DNA of 64,000 nucleotides, from NCBI RefSeq assembly GCF_040807025.1, contig NC_090943.1, positions 6,558,356 through 6,622,355 of the forward strand, written 5' to 3'. Numbering within the stretch: position 1 is the first letter of the stretch; every line of letters starts with the position of its first letter. Under the pieces are notes generated by a model, which did not search any database, had not been told where the DNA came from, and was given only the letters and a program-made list of their open reading frames with translations. The stretch is from Struthio camelus (taxonomy: Eukaryota; Chordata; Aves; Struthioniformes; Struthionidae). This document shows positions 49,408-62,299 of this stretch, in pieces. The position numbers were made by a program, and so were the translations under genes.

Positions 49408-52005
49408 TATGACCCGATTCAGTACACACAAGAGGCAATTCAGCTTGAAATTAATATGCCAAAATTCCAACATCTAAGGCTGAGTGTCCACAAGGGATCT
49501 AGGCATCTGAATTCCCATTATAGTTGAGGAGATCTAGTCAATACAGCCAGTGGAGATTGGAGGGAGATTCAACTTTCTCTAAAGTAGACAAGCATTAACT
49601 AATTGTATGAACTGCACCCTACATTTGTTTTGACTATACTGGTTACGGACAGGACTCCCTACCCACCGTAGGTGCCTTGTGCCTTTGAGATGCCTTAGAG
49701 TCTCCCGTCTGGCCTCCAGCTGCTGCCCCAGAAGTATCTCGCATGGATCCTCTGTCACATCTGCCAGCTGTATACAAGTATCCTGGAGAACCTGAGGGCA
49801 TCTTGAGTGGCATTGGATACCTACTGAACAATCACACCAGGACCCAGATCTCCATTGCCTCTGATAGGAGCTTAGACACTTAGCTCACATGTAGACAGAG
49901 GTATTCAGATGCCTACATTTAAAGGTCTTCTTTTTAAGCTAAATCCTGCTCAGGGTTATTATTGATATCATTACAGAAGAGAACAGTTATCTCTGAGTGA
50001 GTATGGAAGGGCAGGTTATCTGTTGTAAGGGAACTGCCTGCCCACCGCAGATAGACTGTAAGGAAGGCACTTTATGGGTCTGCATCACAGACCAACAGGA
50101 AGCCAGTGAAGATGACTGAAGAAACAGGTCATGCTGCACTGCCAGGTTGCATGGCCAGTTTTTGCTGCAAACTATATGGCAGCAGGGTTTTTTAAAGGCC
50201 TGCTTTTGCTTTATTGAGGTCCATCATGCTCCTTATAGCAAAAAATATATTCCAGGTTTCTGCTATCAAGCAATATACTTTTCCTTTATAATCCAGAAAA
50301 GCCACCCTGCACTACAGGAACATAGGAATATACGATGAATCCATGATTAATGTTAATTAATTCAGTCAAAATGTCCCCCCTTTAGTTAGGTCTAGTTTAT
50401 CTGTCAGCCTGATCAGTATTTACATTTCTTACTTGCAGAAGGAATGAGAGAGACGTATTAAAGATGGAAACATTTAAGTCTGCTTAAAATGACATGAAAC
50501 CAGATTAGTGCTACAGTGGCAACAGAAACAGACATTGCTAATTAGCAGCAGCTTAAAATATCTAGGCAACAATGACCTATAATGAAATAAATAGATCATC
50601 AGCATCCCTAAGAACAGGAAAAATATAGGGGCACCAAACATCCGTGCTAGAGGCCTGTCATGCTTCTTTCTAGAGCTTGCTTCCCATGGCCGTGTTCAGA
50701 GTGTTTACACACTCAGTTCCCTTATCAAAGTCAATTTTCACCTATAGCATTTGAATATTTCAAAGCAGAAGGTTGTATATGCTTTCTTTCTGGGAATAAA
50801 CTCAATGTTGTTATGATGTGGTAAGAGTGGCACAGACAGTCCCTTCTTTATAGGTCCATAGGGAGGGGAAAAGAACAAGAACCAGGGCCTTGAGCAGACC
50901 TCAGACCCAGACCTACGTGTGCTTATCTCCTTGAAACCAGTTGAAATTTAGGCCTCTAAAGGGCACCTCGTCCCAAAATACCTCTGTGGATCTGTCCTCT
51001 TAGCCATTTCTGTGGGTCTGACCATCTTCTGATTGCCAGTCTAATAGCACTTTGGTGGTAACACACTTGGCTTGCTTTGGTAAAAAAGAAACTACAAGGC
51101 TTTCTTAGTAATTTGTTAATGAGTTTGTGGGTTAATAAAATAGCAAATGGCTCTTGGATCGTATGTTTCGTGTATGCCTCTATCTCAGCTCTCAGAGATG
51201 AAGCAGGTGACTCAGCTCCTGGAAGAGCCAACAAAGCTTGATATTATATGTCTCAATAACCTGGAGGAGAAAAGATAGTTAAGATAGATGAGGTACTGCT
51301 GTTCTTGTGGCCTTTGTTATGAGACAAAAATGATAGCAGAAAGGCATTAGTGAAGAAAAACAGGTTCCAATGAGGAATTTTGACAGTGTCCTGTGGGATC
51401 TCACCCCCACAGGATCCTTTGGAGGCCAAGCAGGACTCAAGAGAAGTGGATATTATCTGTCCTTGTCCAGCTAATGTGTGATACTCTGGTATCTGCCCAT
51501 GCCAGCTTGTGTGGGCCCTTTCTCAGGCATGCAGATAGTGGGCAGTTGTGAATCTGTCCTTTCTGCCTCATGGGCTGGCTGACAGTGGTGCACACTTACA
51601 GAGGCAAACCCTTGCAAACACACATCACAGGGCTCCCCTACCTTTGCTGTGGTCTTGCGTTTACTCCCCACACATATAGCAATAGTTCTTCTTACCTGAG
51701 TCTCAGCAAAGCACCACGGTAAGCCCTGGCATGGTGACGACTGACCCTCCAGCCATCTGCTAGTAACAGCAGGAGCCTTCTGTCTGGCGCTTTGTATGAA
51801 GCACATGGTGACATTCTTGCAAAAGGGGCTTCTGCTAAGCAGGCTCCCGGCAGAAGACTGAATTTACAGCCTATGATGTCTTAAAAGCTTCCACTGCAGT
51901 GCTGAGGATAATGGGAATATATGTTCCCTCTGGCCTGCTTGCTGTGGATCTGGCATCTCGCCACCCGCAGGGGGGGTATTGGAAATTGGCAGATATTACA
52001 GAATT

Positions 52006-52023
52006 AAAAAAAAAAAAAAAAAA
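52006..52023. repeat. A18 homopolymer
   Basis: Eighteen A. There is no upstream coding or SINE-like sequence to make it the tail of a retrocopy. Confidence 0.95.
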
Positions 52024-52439
52024 CCCAAACACTCTAATTTTAAAGAGAGGAGAGCTAGGAACGGAAATGCCTTGGGCAGAGTTAGGCTACTTCCCTATCA
52101 AAGCCACCAGCTCCTTAATATTTAACACCAGTGAGAGCCAAGGATGAGGATACTGAGAAAGGGTGAGATTTTTCAAAGGCACCCAATTTCTAGTGATTTC
52201 CCCTGGGTACATTTTTCTAGTGAATATTCGGTTTGATGAGAAATGTGATTTTTGGTCATCCAGAAGAACATTTGCACATACAACCCAGAATCTCTAAACA
52301 GCTTCAGGTGGAAAACAAAATGTGGAGAGTGGATGGGAGGGGAGGTGACACCAACCCGTGCAATCAAAATCCAACATTCAGTACTGTGACTTCTACTAGA
52401 GTCAAAATACAGCGTTTTATTCTGTGTCCAAAGGAATGT

Positions 52440-52805
52440 TTGAGGTGTCTGGAGAAGAGAGGGCAAAAGGGGAAGCAGCTGTTTGCTGTCTTTAACTACT
52501 TAAAGAAGAGTTATAGAGAAGAGCTGCACAACAAAAGGAGAGGATGCAATAGGTGCAAGTTACTAAGGGAAATCCTTTTTGGATGTAAGGAAAGACTTTT
52601 TTCCCATGAGAGTAGTGAAGCAGTACAATAAGGGTTGAGACAAGCTAGGCAGCCTCTGCCTTTTGAGATAGCTAAAACTGAACTGAATAAAGCCCTGAAC
52701 AACTCGACCTGACCTTAAAGATAGCCCTGCTTCTAGCAGGAGTTGGGGCTAGAGACCTCCAGAGGTCCCTTCTGATCTGAATTATTCTCCAGTTCTGTGA
52801 AGCTA
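52440..52805 (+). mobile_element. CR1 LINE 3' fragment, decayed
   Basis: This is a + strand CR1 3' end. It contains the degenerate equivalent of the usual run that reads roughly as ggatgtaaggaaagac, then a tract matching the CR1 segment on chest-to-tail wording of the ORF2 C-terminus, and closes with ctccagaggtcccttctgat followed by a decayed ATTCT..TTCTGTG tail at about 52780-52800. Stops and indels break the coding frame, so it is older than the copy at 45.5 kb. It lies in the opposite orientation to all other CR1 pieces in the window. The 5' limit is approximate. The family assignment rests on recognition of the terminal 200 bp. Confidence 0.85.
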
Positions 52806-55800
52806 AGATAGAGATTGCATAAAACGAAGAAAAAAAAAAAAGTTCCCCATTTTTTTCCACTTTACTCTCCTGTCAGCACAGTCCGGAGCTGGGGTTCTGG
52901 TGTGTCACCATACCTTTTGCTTTTAATGCCTCTGGCCCATGCAGCTACTAATATCCATTTCAGCTGCTTTGCTTAATCAGTTAAGCTAGTTTGAAGTTGT
53001 TTCAGTCCGCAGTGATGCTCTGTTTATTCTTCCCACAGCACCTTATCAAGCTGGATCAGTGCATTCAGACAAGAATGGCTCATAATATTAGCCAGGTCAT
53101 ATACACTGTTTCCTCAAATTATGGCCCAGCAGCACTCTCTGTCCTGTCCTTTGTCTCTGGGGTCTCTGTGGTCTCCACCTCGATGTTTCTTCTGTGAAGT
53201 AGTGGATGATTCTTTGTGACTGCTCAGAAGTTTTTTGTGGCAGGATCAGTGTTTGCCTTGTGCTTTGAAGATGCTAGTTGGTAATATCCCACATGAACTT
53301 CTGCAATATGGACAGACATTCCTGCCCTGGTCATCCTGGCACCATATGAAGGCTGCTCCCACAGATCACCAGACCTTCGGCTTACAGTCACGTGAGGGGA
53401 AGGCTTTCATGTACATGACTGTTTCAGCTATTTTGTTCCTATCAAAAGCCTATAACAGGCCAGTCTATCCTGACATGTGAATTTTTGAAGAAAAAGGGTA
53501 CAATGAGGCTGGAAAACAGTGGAACAGCTCCTGAACAAGCACCTCTGCCAGGCAGGAGATGCTCAAGTAACAGGACCCAGCCATGACCATGTGGCCGGTA
53601 TGTGCTCATAACACGACAATGCTCCATCTGCGCACAGCCAAATGGAAGGAGAAAACCTTTTATAGTCAGGTGGAAGCTGCTCTGCTTGCTGAAGCCATGG
53701 AGAGGGAAGCGAGATCACGCGACGAATGACGAACATGCCTCCTTTGCCAGATCCACCACAAGCAGCTGTGTGCTGCAGGAATTCAAGTCCCAACTGCTCT
53801 GACACTTTGCAACATGCTGGACCAAATTATCCGCTGAGGCAAATGGTGCTCAGCTCCAGTGAAATTATGCCGGGGGCGAATTTTGACTTATCATCCATGG
53901 AGGGCAGCAGGAGAAGGCAGATGTTCTTATCTGATTTGAGCCAGATCGCACATATCTGGCAATCGCTGTGGTAATGTATAATCTTGGGCCAAGCCAAGAA
54001 ACCTGATCTCATGCTGGGGCCTCCAGCTGTTGCTGCATTACAGTCATAAAACCTGCTTCATGCACCTGCTTGTGTAATACAGTTCCACTGGGGGAAACAG
54101 CCTTCCTGACCATCCCTGGAGATCAGTTTTGCCCCGAAGAATGAAGTTTGCTAGCACTTGTAATTGTAGCTAATATGATTAGCACTGGCTGCCTACTTTT
54201 GCAGGTTTGTTCGCATGCTTCCAGCATTTGAAGTATCATTTTTCAGCCATAGAAGTGTCTTCTTCAGTGTTCAGTGAATGATAGATCCACAGAGAGAAGC
54301 AAGCCATGAGAAGCAAGCCATACCTTTCTGCATGAGGCACTCCCACGCTAGGCAAGGCATCCAGGACTGGGTCTTGTAATACCCTGAGCTGCAATAGGAA
54401 TATAGCTAGGGCACACTGTAAGGATCTTTTTCTCTATTCATCCCCTAGGAACACACTAGGAGACACAACTGTTGCTTGCAAAAGCAAGAATGACCTTTCA
54501 AGAAAACTTTGTGAAAAATAGCCAAGTGAAGGTCCCCACACAGGCCATGATGACCATGATCACTGTGTAGCTCTTAAGGACTGTCCTCATCAGGACAGAA
54601 TCTGATTCCCTGTGATCGTCAAGGCAAGCAAGAGTGGGCTCAGGACCAAGCAGAGGAAGATTTCTATCCTGCTGTCACGTTTTCCTTCTTCCTTTTTCCT
54701 GAATCCATAGGAATGTTTCCCCAACACAGCAACATAAAAGCGAATATGATACTGTAATTTCCTGCGGAGAGACAGCTGTAAGTCAATTACTGGCTACCTT
54801 TAAGCCAAGAAAAAAGTCCCTGAATTTAAAAGGAGAGACGTTAAGAAAGTTCTGTAGGGGTAGAACCCACAAATAAAAGAATGAACATGTTTTGTACAGT
54901 TTCTTTTTAAGCCATAGAAGAGCATTGCTGAGCAGGAATGGAGCTTTCGCTGTGATTCACTGGTTAATTCAAAAACTCCAGGGGAAAGGTATCCTCCGCT
55001 AATAAATGACAAAGGACCTATTCCCCTCCTCTTCTCACAGCTTGCACTGAAGTCAAAGCAGATGTGGTGACCCACAACTCGCTGCAGCAAACCAGCACGT
55101 GACCCAGGGTCCGGTCTAGAGACTGTACAATCGTTCCATGTCCATGCGCTCTCCAAGAGCTGTAAGAAGTCTATTCCCCAGCAGAGCTTTCAGCTGGTCT
55201 GTCTGCTACAGGTTCTCCTACCCCCCGCAGTGGCCTATATTAAGTAATATAATGGACATCTGCTGTCTGTGGTTCATTTTCTTTCACGCCCTCCCCAAGC
55301 AGACACCAAGCCGGCAGGAAGTTCAGTTCCCTTGTGTTGTTTTCGATCTCCCTCAGGCAGAAAGGTGGAAAAAAGGCCCCCGTGTTACACCTAGCAGTTC
55401 CTTTTAGAAGCATATTGTAAATATTTGGTACGAAAGCCTTCTGGATTCACTCAAAATTGGCCTCTGCCAGTGCAGACAAAGACACACACACCAGCCGGTG
55501 TTTCATTTAACTCTGCATCTTAGCCCCTTCCTAACTCTGCAGTGGCTTACAGCCATGAGAGGTGACCCCAAGCCATCCAAAGCCAGTCAGTGGACTTTCC
55601 CATTGGAGTCAGTGGGGTCAAGCTGGGCCCAGAGTCCCTCAGTATCTAAATATGTGACAAGCACTATTAATGCATTCGCACTGTTAACACCTGGGTGAGA
55701 TGGACTGTGCTGCTTTCCTGCCTTTGGCAGTGAGCCATGGCCCCACACAGATGATGAACTCCAAAATGTTTAAATATTTTGTAGCAAGAACAAAACCCCA

Positions 55801-58369
55801 AATCTCCCTGCCTGGGTCACTAACCCGCTGAAAACAATCCATACCTCTAGGATTCCCACACCCCACCTCCATACAGTCAAAAATATATTGCTCTTTCTCT
55901 GAGAAGAAGACCTGGACACAGCTTCTTACCAGATACGGGAGGACTATCGTGATACTGGTTTGAACAACAGAACTGGCCTCCTATAACCTGGATCCAGTCC
56001 AAGGGTCTCAGGCTGTGCCATTCTTACCAGCATGTAAAGACAGAGGAAGCAGATCAGGGTATAAGCGCCATGCCTCTTTGACAACCATCTTCAATCCCCC
56101 CGCTACCCTCCAGATAGCTTCTTTTCCTTCTTGTTGCCTTTCCCTTTGGTGAACTTGCAGACCTACCTTGTACCTCGTCAGGCCTTCGTATTGTCTGTTT
56201 CTCTGTCTGTGTAGCATCAAAAGACTTTCCTATAAGTGCTTGCAATGCAATAAGAGTGCTGCTTCCTGCAGCACAATTGATTTCACTGTCACTGATGTAG
56301 AGAAGCAACAAGAAGTCTCATAGCAGCAATAACCTAGCAAAGAGGAGGGGCAATTTCCAAGCAATGGAGTTCCTCGAAGTTTCTGGTCAAAGTGTCGTGG
56401 CTGTTCCGCTGAAAGGCTGGAGAATAAAAGGCTGTAACCATTACAGAGTAGGATAATTTAAAGTTGTAATTCCTAGGACTGTAGCTGGATGATCAGACAG
56501 GGGCTGCTGAAGAGCTGTGAGAAGAGGTGAACTGACCTAGAGATCAGCTCTGTGAGGAGGCAGCATGGGTAAGCGCTGGGAAAGCTGAGGTGGTCTGCAG
56601 TAATTTTGTCTATCTCCTCCAAGATGCCTTGGTTCTACACAAAGGACATGACTTGTGGTTGCAGTTTGAGACATAGCTGCCATGGCGGGGATCAGAGCTA
56701 CAGGGGTGAGCAGATGCTTTGGTAGCTCTGTTACAGCATTAGTGGGCTGGCCTTTTAGGAGCTGCTCCAAACTCATGTGCCTCCAGCCTCATGAGAGCAG
56801 CAGAGAAGGTTACAAGTATCAGCTACATCCAGACTGCTGAACTGCGCAGGTCCAGCGTATGGACACACATGGCACCCCGAGACTGTCCGTACTGCTAGAC
56901 TGCGAGCACAGCCCCTGGCATGGGGCTACTAGCATCTTCCAAGTGATGCTCGTACTCAGTTTGGGCTTTAGCACAGGCCAGAGGCATTCGCAACAGGAAG
57001 CAGTGATGTGGCCAGCCTGTTTGAACGGCAAGAACATTTTTGCAGCATAGATGCAAATTGTGCTATGCCTAATGTCCTCAGGGCAGCCAGGAAGGTGCCA
57101 GGGGTGCAGTTCGCTTTGCTGCCCAATCAGGGCTGGAAGTCAGGGAACTCCTGGCTGTTCAGCATGTGCACAAGCCACTCCATGTACTGGCCTCCTAGAT
57201 ATCTGTGTATTCATTTACAGCCACCTCCGAACTCTCCCCGACTGCTGTTAGGTTAACAAATGCACTCCTTAGCCCTGCAGACGCTCAGAAAATGCAGACT
57301 AGGTGGGATCTGGGCTGGGAAATAGCAGCAGTGCACATTACATTGCTATGCTTATCTCCTGCAATTTGGGACTCTTTTCTGATACTTCTGTTTTGTCCTG
57401 ATCTAAATATCTTGACACTAGTGTAGCCCCATGGCTCTCAAGAACTGCCATCACTTGAACAGCACTTTGCAAAAATACAAGCTGTGAAATTTCCTCATAC
57501 TGTCTGAGGTTGCTTGGGAAAAAACACAGAGGAACTGCTGCTGGCTACCACATTACAGCATGACAACGGAGCTGTGTGCAGGTTGGCTTTTTGGTGTTAC
57601 TATAGAGTTAAAATTGATGGATGATAGGGCTAACAAAATAAAAGAAGGTTCTTGAGTGCACTGCCCGGGAAACAGGAAATTCTTCATGGGCGAGCGCGCA
57701 GAGGTGAACAAAGCGTTAAACCCTGGCAGAGCAGCTGCCGCTGACCTTCTGGTCCCAGCACCGCTAAACAAAGCTCCTGTTACAGCTGAACTTTAGTACC
57801 AACTTCTGCCGCCCCAGGGATCCTCGCAAAAGTACATGCCGAGCTGTAGTTAGCACGGTGTTGCTCACTGGGGAAGGGCAGAGGAGAGGGAATGGCAGGC
57901 CAGTGAAGCCCAAATGTCCTCTCCCGGAGCTCTCTTGGAAGCTCTCCTCTGCTGTGGTCAGCTCTTGACAGCGGCTGGGAGGCCATTGCCCGCAGTAAGG
58001 ACCTGGTGAGATTGCTGTTCCTTGGCTGCGCTCCCGTTTGCACCGTCCCGGCGTGCTGGCATCCACCTCCTTCTTGTGTGCGCATGCCCAGGTCCTCTCT
58101 GCTTGAGATTTTTAGGTGTTTTTGTAGTGCTCAGCACTATGCAAACAAGGAATACAGCCAGGGAGAGGGAGCAGGCCTCCAAATGCTGACCCATCACTAA
58201 CATGAAGGGCTGTCCTGGGTTAGAGCAGAGGGTCACCTTGCCTGGTATCTTGTCCCCAGCAGCAACTGGTATCACCTGCTTTGGGAAGACTGTAAGACTG
58301 GGGATCTAATACTCCTGCAGTTTAGGACTCCCAGTTTAGGAGGGTGCATCTAGATCAAGGTGTTCAGTA
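52806..58369. other. No recognisable gene
   Basis: Apart from the 14-bp duplication at 54294 I see no feature. Open frames are all below about 120 codons and unrecognised. Confidence 0.5.
54294..54321. repeat. 14-bp perfect tandem duplication
   Basis: gagaagcaagccat occurs twice in direct succession with no differences. Confidence 0.95.
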
Positions 58370-58760
58370 GCATCTGGTAGATGCATCATCCATGAATTTT
58401 TCTACTTCCAGTTAGACTTTTGTCCTTCACAACATCCTGCAGCAATGAGTTCCAGGGATGAATCACGTGCGCTGGGAAAACATGCATCCTTTTATGTTTA
58501 AAATGTGCTTAGTAGTAAATTTACTGAGTGTTCCTGGCTCCTCTGGCATTGGAAATGGTGAATAGCTGATTAATATCCATCTTCTGCTCCCTGTGCATGA
58601 TTTTACAGTCTCTCATACCATATTCTCAGAGAAGTCTTTCATTTCAGAGGAAGCACCCAAGTCTATTCAGTCTCCTCTCACACAGGACCTTCCGTAACTC
58701 ATCCTCAATCCCAACTCCCGTCGTACGCTACTTCTGCAGGAAGCAAGATTTGAGGCGTTT
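58370..58760 (-). mobile_element. Ancient CR1-type LINE, 3' region
   Basis: In reverse complement this matches the ORF2 C-terminus and adjoining region of old amniote CR1. Recognisable blocks are catccatgaatttttctact, cttcacaacatcctgcagca, atgagttccagggatgaatc and tgattttacagtctctcata. These appear in the expected order between about 58385 and 58625. The call-sign of the extreme 3' end is missing or unrecognisable to the left. Many substitutions have accumulated and there is no open frame. Confidence 0.8.
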
Positions 58761-59164
58761 CCCTGCAGAGGACTTCACAGGTGTAATCCAGTCTCTTAGC
58801 ATGACATAAAGATGAACATTTTGAAAAAAAGGCACTTCTAACCCTCCACTGGGGCTCATGCTGGAATTATACCCCACAGAAAAATATGCACTGTCAGTCA
58901 TCCCCAGACCTGTACATCATCTACTTTTTGCTGCTCCAATCGGAAGCTCTTGTGCGCCTTGGCCTTACCCACCCCCACTCCCCGCCTGTTGCCTTTACAC
59001 CAGCAGGAGAGCGAGGGAGGAGGGAGATGGAAATGTGATTGCTGAAGGTGGTTATCCCTCCCCACGTTCTGAGGTGTGCCAGCATTTGCTGGATTTGTCT
59101 TGGAAAGCAAGTGGGACAGCCATCAGAGCCTTATCTGAGGGATATATAATGCATTTAATAATAT

Positions 59165-59167
<3 letters not shown>

Positions 59168-59212
<45 letters not shown>
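59168..59212. repeat. (TA)n microsatellite
   Basis: This is about 45 bp of uninterrupted TA, flanked by further AT-rich sequence. Confidence 0.98.
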
Positions 59213-59215
<3 letters not shown>

Positions 59216-60021
59216 ATATAAGAAATAAGTCAATAGGTGTGTATTTAGACTTTAAAATCAGATTAGTGTTGCTAATACCATAGTTTCCAGGGCCCCAGGA
59301 AACCTGGGAGCCCAGAATTGAAAGAGCTTTATTGCTGAGGAGCAGGGAGAGTCTTCAGGCTTTCTGGTTTCCAGCCCAGTGGTAAGAAGTATCCTAAAGT
59401 GGCTGAGCTCCCACAGGCAGGACTTGCAGGCTCTTGTGAACAAAAGGACATGCAAATTGCCATATCTGATCATTCTGGGCATATAAAACTGTGTCTTGAC
59501 ATGGCTAGTAGCTCCAAGAAAGCTATGAGAAACCAGGGATGTATACCTTGCTCCTTCACCTGAGAATTTCTCCGCGCTTCTAGCAAGCAATGTTTAGGGA
59601 CTCACCCCCTTGGAGGTAGGAAAACCCCTAGATCACACCTCCTCACCATTCTGCCAGGAAAGCCAGAAATAAGTTAGTTTGTTGTAAATTTGTTAAAACT
59701 ATATGTTTTGGTTTGAACCAAACTGCCTTCTGTGAAAACTAGCTTCATCAGACCTAACCTGCCTTCTTTGAGCAGCATTTACTTCTCAGGGTGTCTTTTC
59801 ACCTTCCAAAGGTGATCCAAACTGATCTATGCCTCAGGATGATCCTAGGTTGGAGCAGGACCCAAACTTGGAAATCGCTGTGGTTACACCACAGGTGAAA
59901 CGAGCAATTTCTGCTTTGCAAAAAGTATTTGTGGTTGAGGCCATAAAGTATGGTGCAAGGAGATGCACCATTGCACAGAAGGTCACTATGGGCATTTGAA
60001 GGCTGTGAGGCATTTCCTACG

Positions 60022-60087
60022 TGCTGAGAAAGGCTTGAAAGCCCAGTGCAGGCATGCTGAGAAAGGCGTGAAAGCCCAGCGCAGGCG
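60022..60087. repeat. 33-bp tandem duplication
   Basis: Two adjacent 33-bp copies begin tgctgagaaaggc and end cccag.gcaggc. They differ at three positions. In two of these the second copy has gained a CpG (ggcgtg, cagcgc). Confidence 0.95.
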
Positions 60088-60158
60088 CTACTGGACGGTT
60101 TAAATCCCCAAAATTTAAGCTAAGAACCCAACATTTCTTGGTTTCAGAAACCTGCTCT

Positions 60159-60163
<5 letters not shown>

Positions 60164-60209
<46 letters not shown>

Positions 60210-60216
60210 GGGGGGG
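60164..60216. repeat. (TG)n microsatellite followed by G-run
   Basis: This is about 46 bp of TG/GT repeats followed by seven G. The open frame across it (alternating C and V) is an artefact of the repeat. Confidence 0.98.
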
Positions 60217-61609
60217 ACTGGTGTTGTTAGCAACAACACTGACAGCATTAACATTCAGGGAGCCACCATGGCCCAGGATTTCGTTTGCATTTACATTGAT
60301 AACTTCTCATCCTGGATAAGGGTTTTTAGGTGCTGTAGAACAAAGAATGGGACTACCTTACTCCAAGGAACATTTGGTCAAAGCTCAAGGGCCCTGATGA
60401 TGGTTATTCTCTTGCCACACCTACCTGCTCCTGTCCCTTCCTCCTGAACCTCTGTCTTTAACCACCTGAGATGTCAGTGTTAACTAACTAGGGGATAAGT
60501 GGCTGTGACATGATTAGCTCAGCACATCCAGAGACTTTGGTGACCCTCTGCTGCTACCCGCCCCCATTCCTTCCTGAATCGTTATTTTTTGAGAGAAGGT
60601 GCTGGGAGCAGAGGTAGAGCAGACGTTTGGAGAGGTCCCTGGAGCACACGAAGCCTTTCCTCCGTGGGTGTCTGTCAGGAGAAATCACTGCAGCTGTCTG
60701 GAAGATTTTGTGCCTCCCCCTGCTAGATCTATGCGTAACTGATAACAGACTGGTGCAATGGGTTCATGGGTAACCGGGATGCAGTGGGAGTCATTCTGGC
60801 AGATTTTAGCCTGGGTCAGGAGGGTTTGCAGGATTTGCAGGCTTGGTTGTGCCATTGTCAGTACTTATCAGGAGCTGCAATTCTGGTGTCAGTGGCAGCA
60901 GTGGCCAAGTTTCCAATCTGGTTGATGCCATGGAAAGCTGCCAGGACCGAGTCCTCACCCGGGACCGCCGGGAATGTGCTTGGGGCCTGGCTCATCGCTA
61001 TTTCACACCACCCACGGGCCACCCTCTGCTCTCTCCCCTCTTCTCCTGTCCTGCCTCTCAGCTGACATACCGCTTGTTTTGCAAGTGCAGACGATTCCGC
61101 ATGGTGGTAGCAACTGAATCCTTGGGTGTCCCTGCCTACGGGCATCCATCTGTAAAACTGGCACAAGAAATGTTTGCCAGCTTCTCAGGGCCATCGCTGC
61201 AAATTGAAAAACGTGTTCGGAGGCTGCCAGACAGCCACGCAGAGTTGCTCCGTGGTGCCCTGCTGAGGTGTTGCGGCACAGTCAGCTCTGTGCTAGGCAC
61301 TGGGTTTTTTTATCTTTTTACGGCACTCTTCTAAATCGCTAGTCTGGTGCCCTGTGCAATACACACGTGACAAAAAAAGGGAGGAAAACAACATACCGAG
61401 GAGACAAACCTCCACCCTCCACAGTTGCTTTGGACACCCTGAATTACCAGAAGACACATGACAAGCAGAAGAGAGGATGGAGTAGCAGAGGTCCATTAAT
61501 GATTCCCTACCCCCAGCATATGGCAAATTAAAATTTCTAATTAAGGCACCGTGGGGGTGAAGAAAGGAAGCTCTTGGCCGAAAGTCCCTGTCCTTTTCTT
61601 GTATTTCCT

Positions 61610-61720
61610 TCGATAGCTTTATAAATTTCCCCCCTAAATTAACTAATTAATATCACCTAATCAGTTAATAGAATTAGCTAATTAGATTGCTTAATGGAAT
61701 TTCTGAAGAGGAGATTTAGA
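61610..61720. promoter_or_regulatory. Dense TAAT/ATTA cluster, possible conserved enhancer
   Basis: Between about 61636 and 61698 there are repeated homeodomain cores: attaac, taattaat, taatcag, gttaat, attagctaattag and cttaat. The block is AT-rich and lies beside moderately GC-rich sequence. Such clusters are common in vertebrate conserved non-coding enhancers. Conservation itself cannot be judged from one sequence. Confidence 0.3.
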
Positions 61721-62187
61721 AGCTCTTAAGGAGACTTTAATCACTTTTTATCTGGGAAGCAGAGCACCAGTGTCTGTGTTCATTCAGCAACTTAGAGCAA
61801 TCACTGTTATCAGCAGAACATTTCTGAAAATCACTAATCGGGCTTCATTCTGCTCCATCCAGAGTTGCAGCTACAATTGTTCCAGCTTAAAGGTCAGGCT
61901 GAGCCTTGCTGGCTTGCCCCTCTAGCTTGCTCTTGCCTGCATCTGATCTCATCAAAAACCCAGCACTCCGAAGCGCTTGACATAATATTATGAATAAAAT
62001 AAACTCTGGGGGAGAGCACTGCAAAGGTAACCAATCCCCCTGAAGGATGTAGAGCAGTTGCTAGCCCGTGGCGTTTTCTCAGCTTGTTTGCTGATGGTGT
62101 GCTTAAGTGGCGGTGAGTGATAGCAAATCACTCCCCCTACCACTGCAGCAGTTGTATTCACGGAGGTCAAAGTTTTCTCCCCATCCC

Positions 62188-62188
<1 letters not shown>

Positions 62189-62219
<31 letters not shown>
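62189..62219. repeat. (CA)n microsatellite
   Basis: This is about 30 bp of uninterrupted CA. Confidence 0.98.
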
Positions 62220-62222
<3 letters not shown>

Positions 62223-62259
62223 CAACTGCTCCTGATAGCAAGACTGCAGTGGGGGAGAA

Positions 62260-62299
62260 ATGTCTGCGCTGAGAAAAACACAGCGCTGTCAGGAGCCAG
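62260..62299 (+). other. Candidate first coding exon
   Basis: An ATG with an A at -3 begins 13 codons (MSALRKTQRCQEP) that run into the full-consensus donor CCAG|GTGAGT at 62299/62300. No upstream promoter element is evident, and a CA microsatellite lies 40 bases upstream. It is reported only because start and donor are both good. Confidence 0.15.

Larger units (their letters stand above)
48031..52439. other. No recognisable gene
   Basis: Unique sequence. It holds the weaker CTCF-like site at 49394 and the A18 run at 52006. A - strand open frame (51806-51471) crosses a CAG|GTAAGA donor-like site near 51695 but shows no domain. Confidence 0.5.
58761..61609. other. No recognisable gene; microsatellite-rich
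   Basis: The interval contains the TA and TG microsatellites and the 33-bp duplication. A 163-codon open frame on + (60843-61334) is not recognisable as a protein and is compatible with chance. Confidence 0.5.

Noticed and set aside
52006-52023. A18 run as the tail of a processed pseudogene
   Set aside because: The sequence before it has no coding resemblance and no target-site duplication is visible.
60163-60447. Frame starting with repeated C and V residues
   Set aside because: Translation of a TG microsatellite.
60843-61334. 163-codon open frame on +
   Set aside because: No known domain, no splice or promoter support, and the length is compatible with chance.
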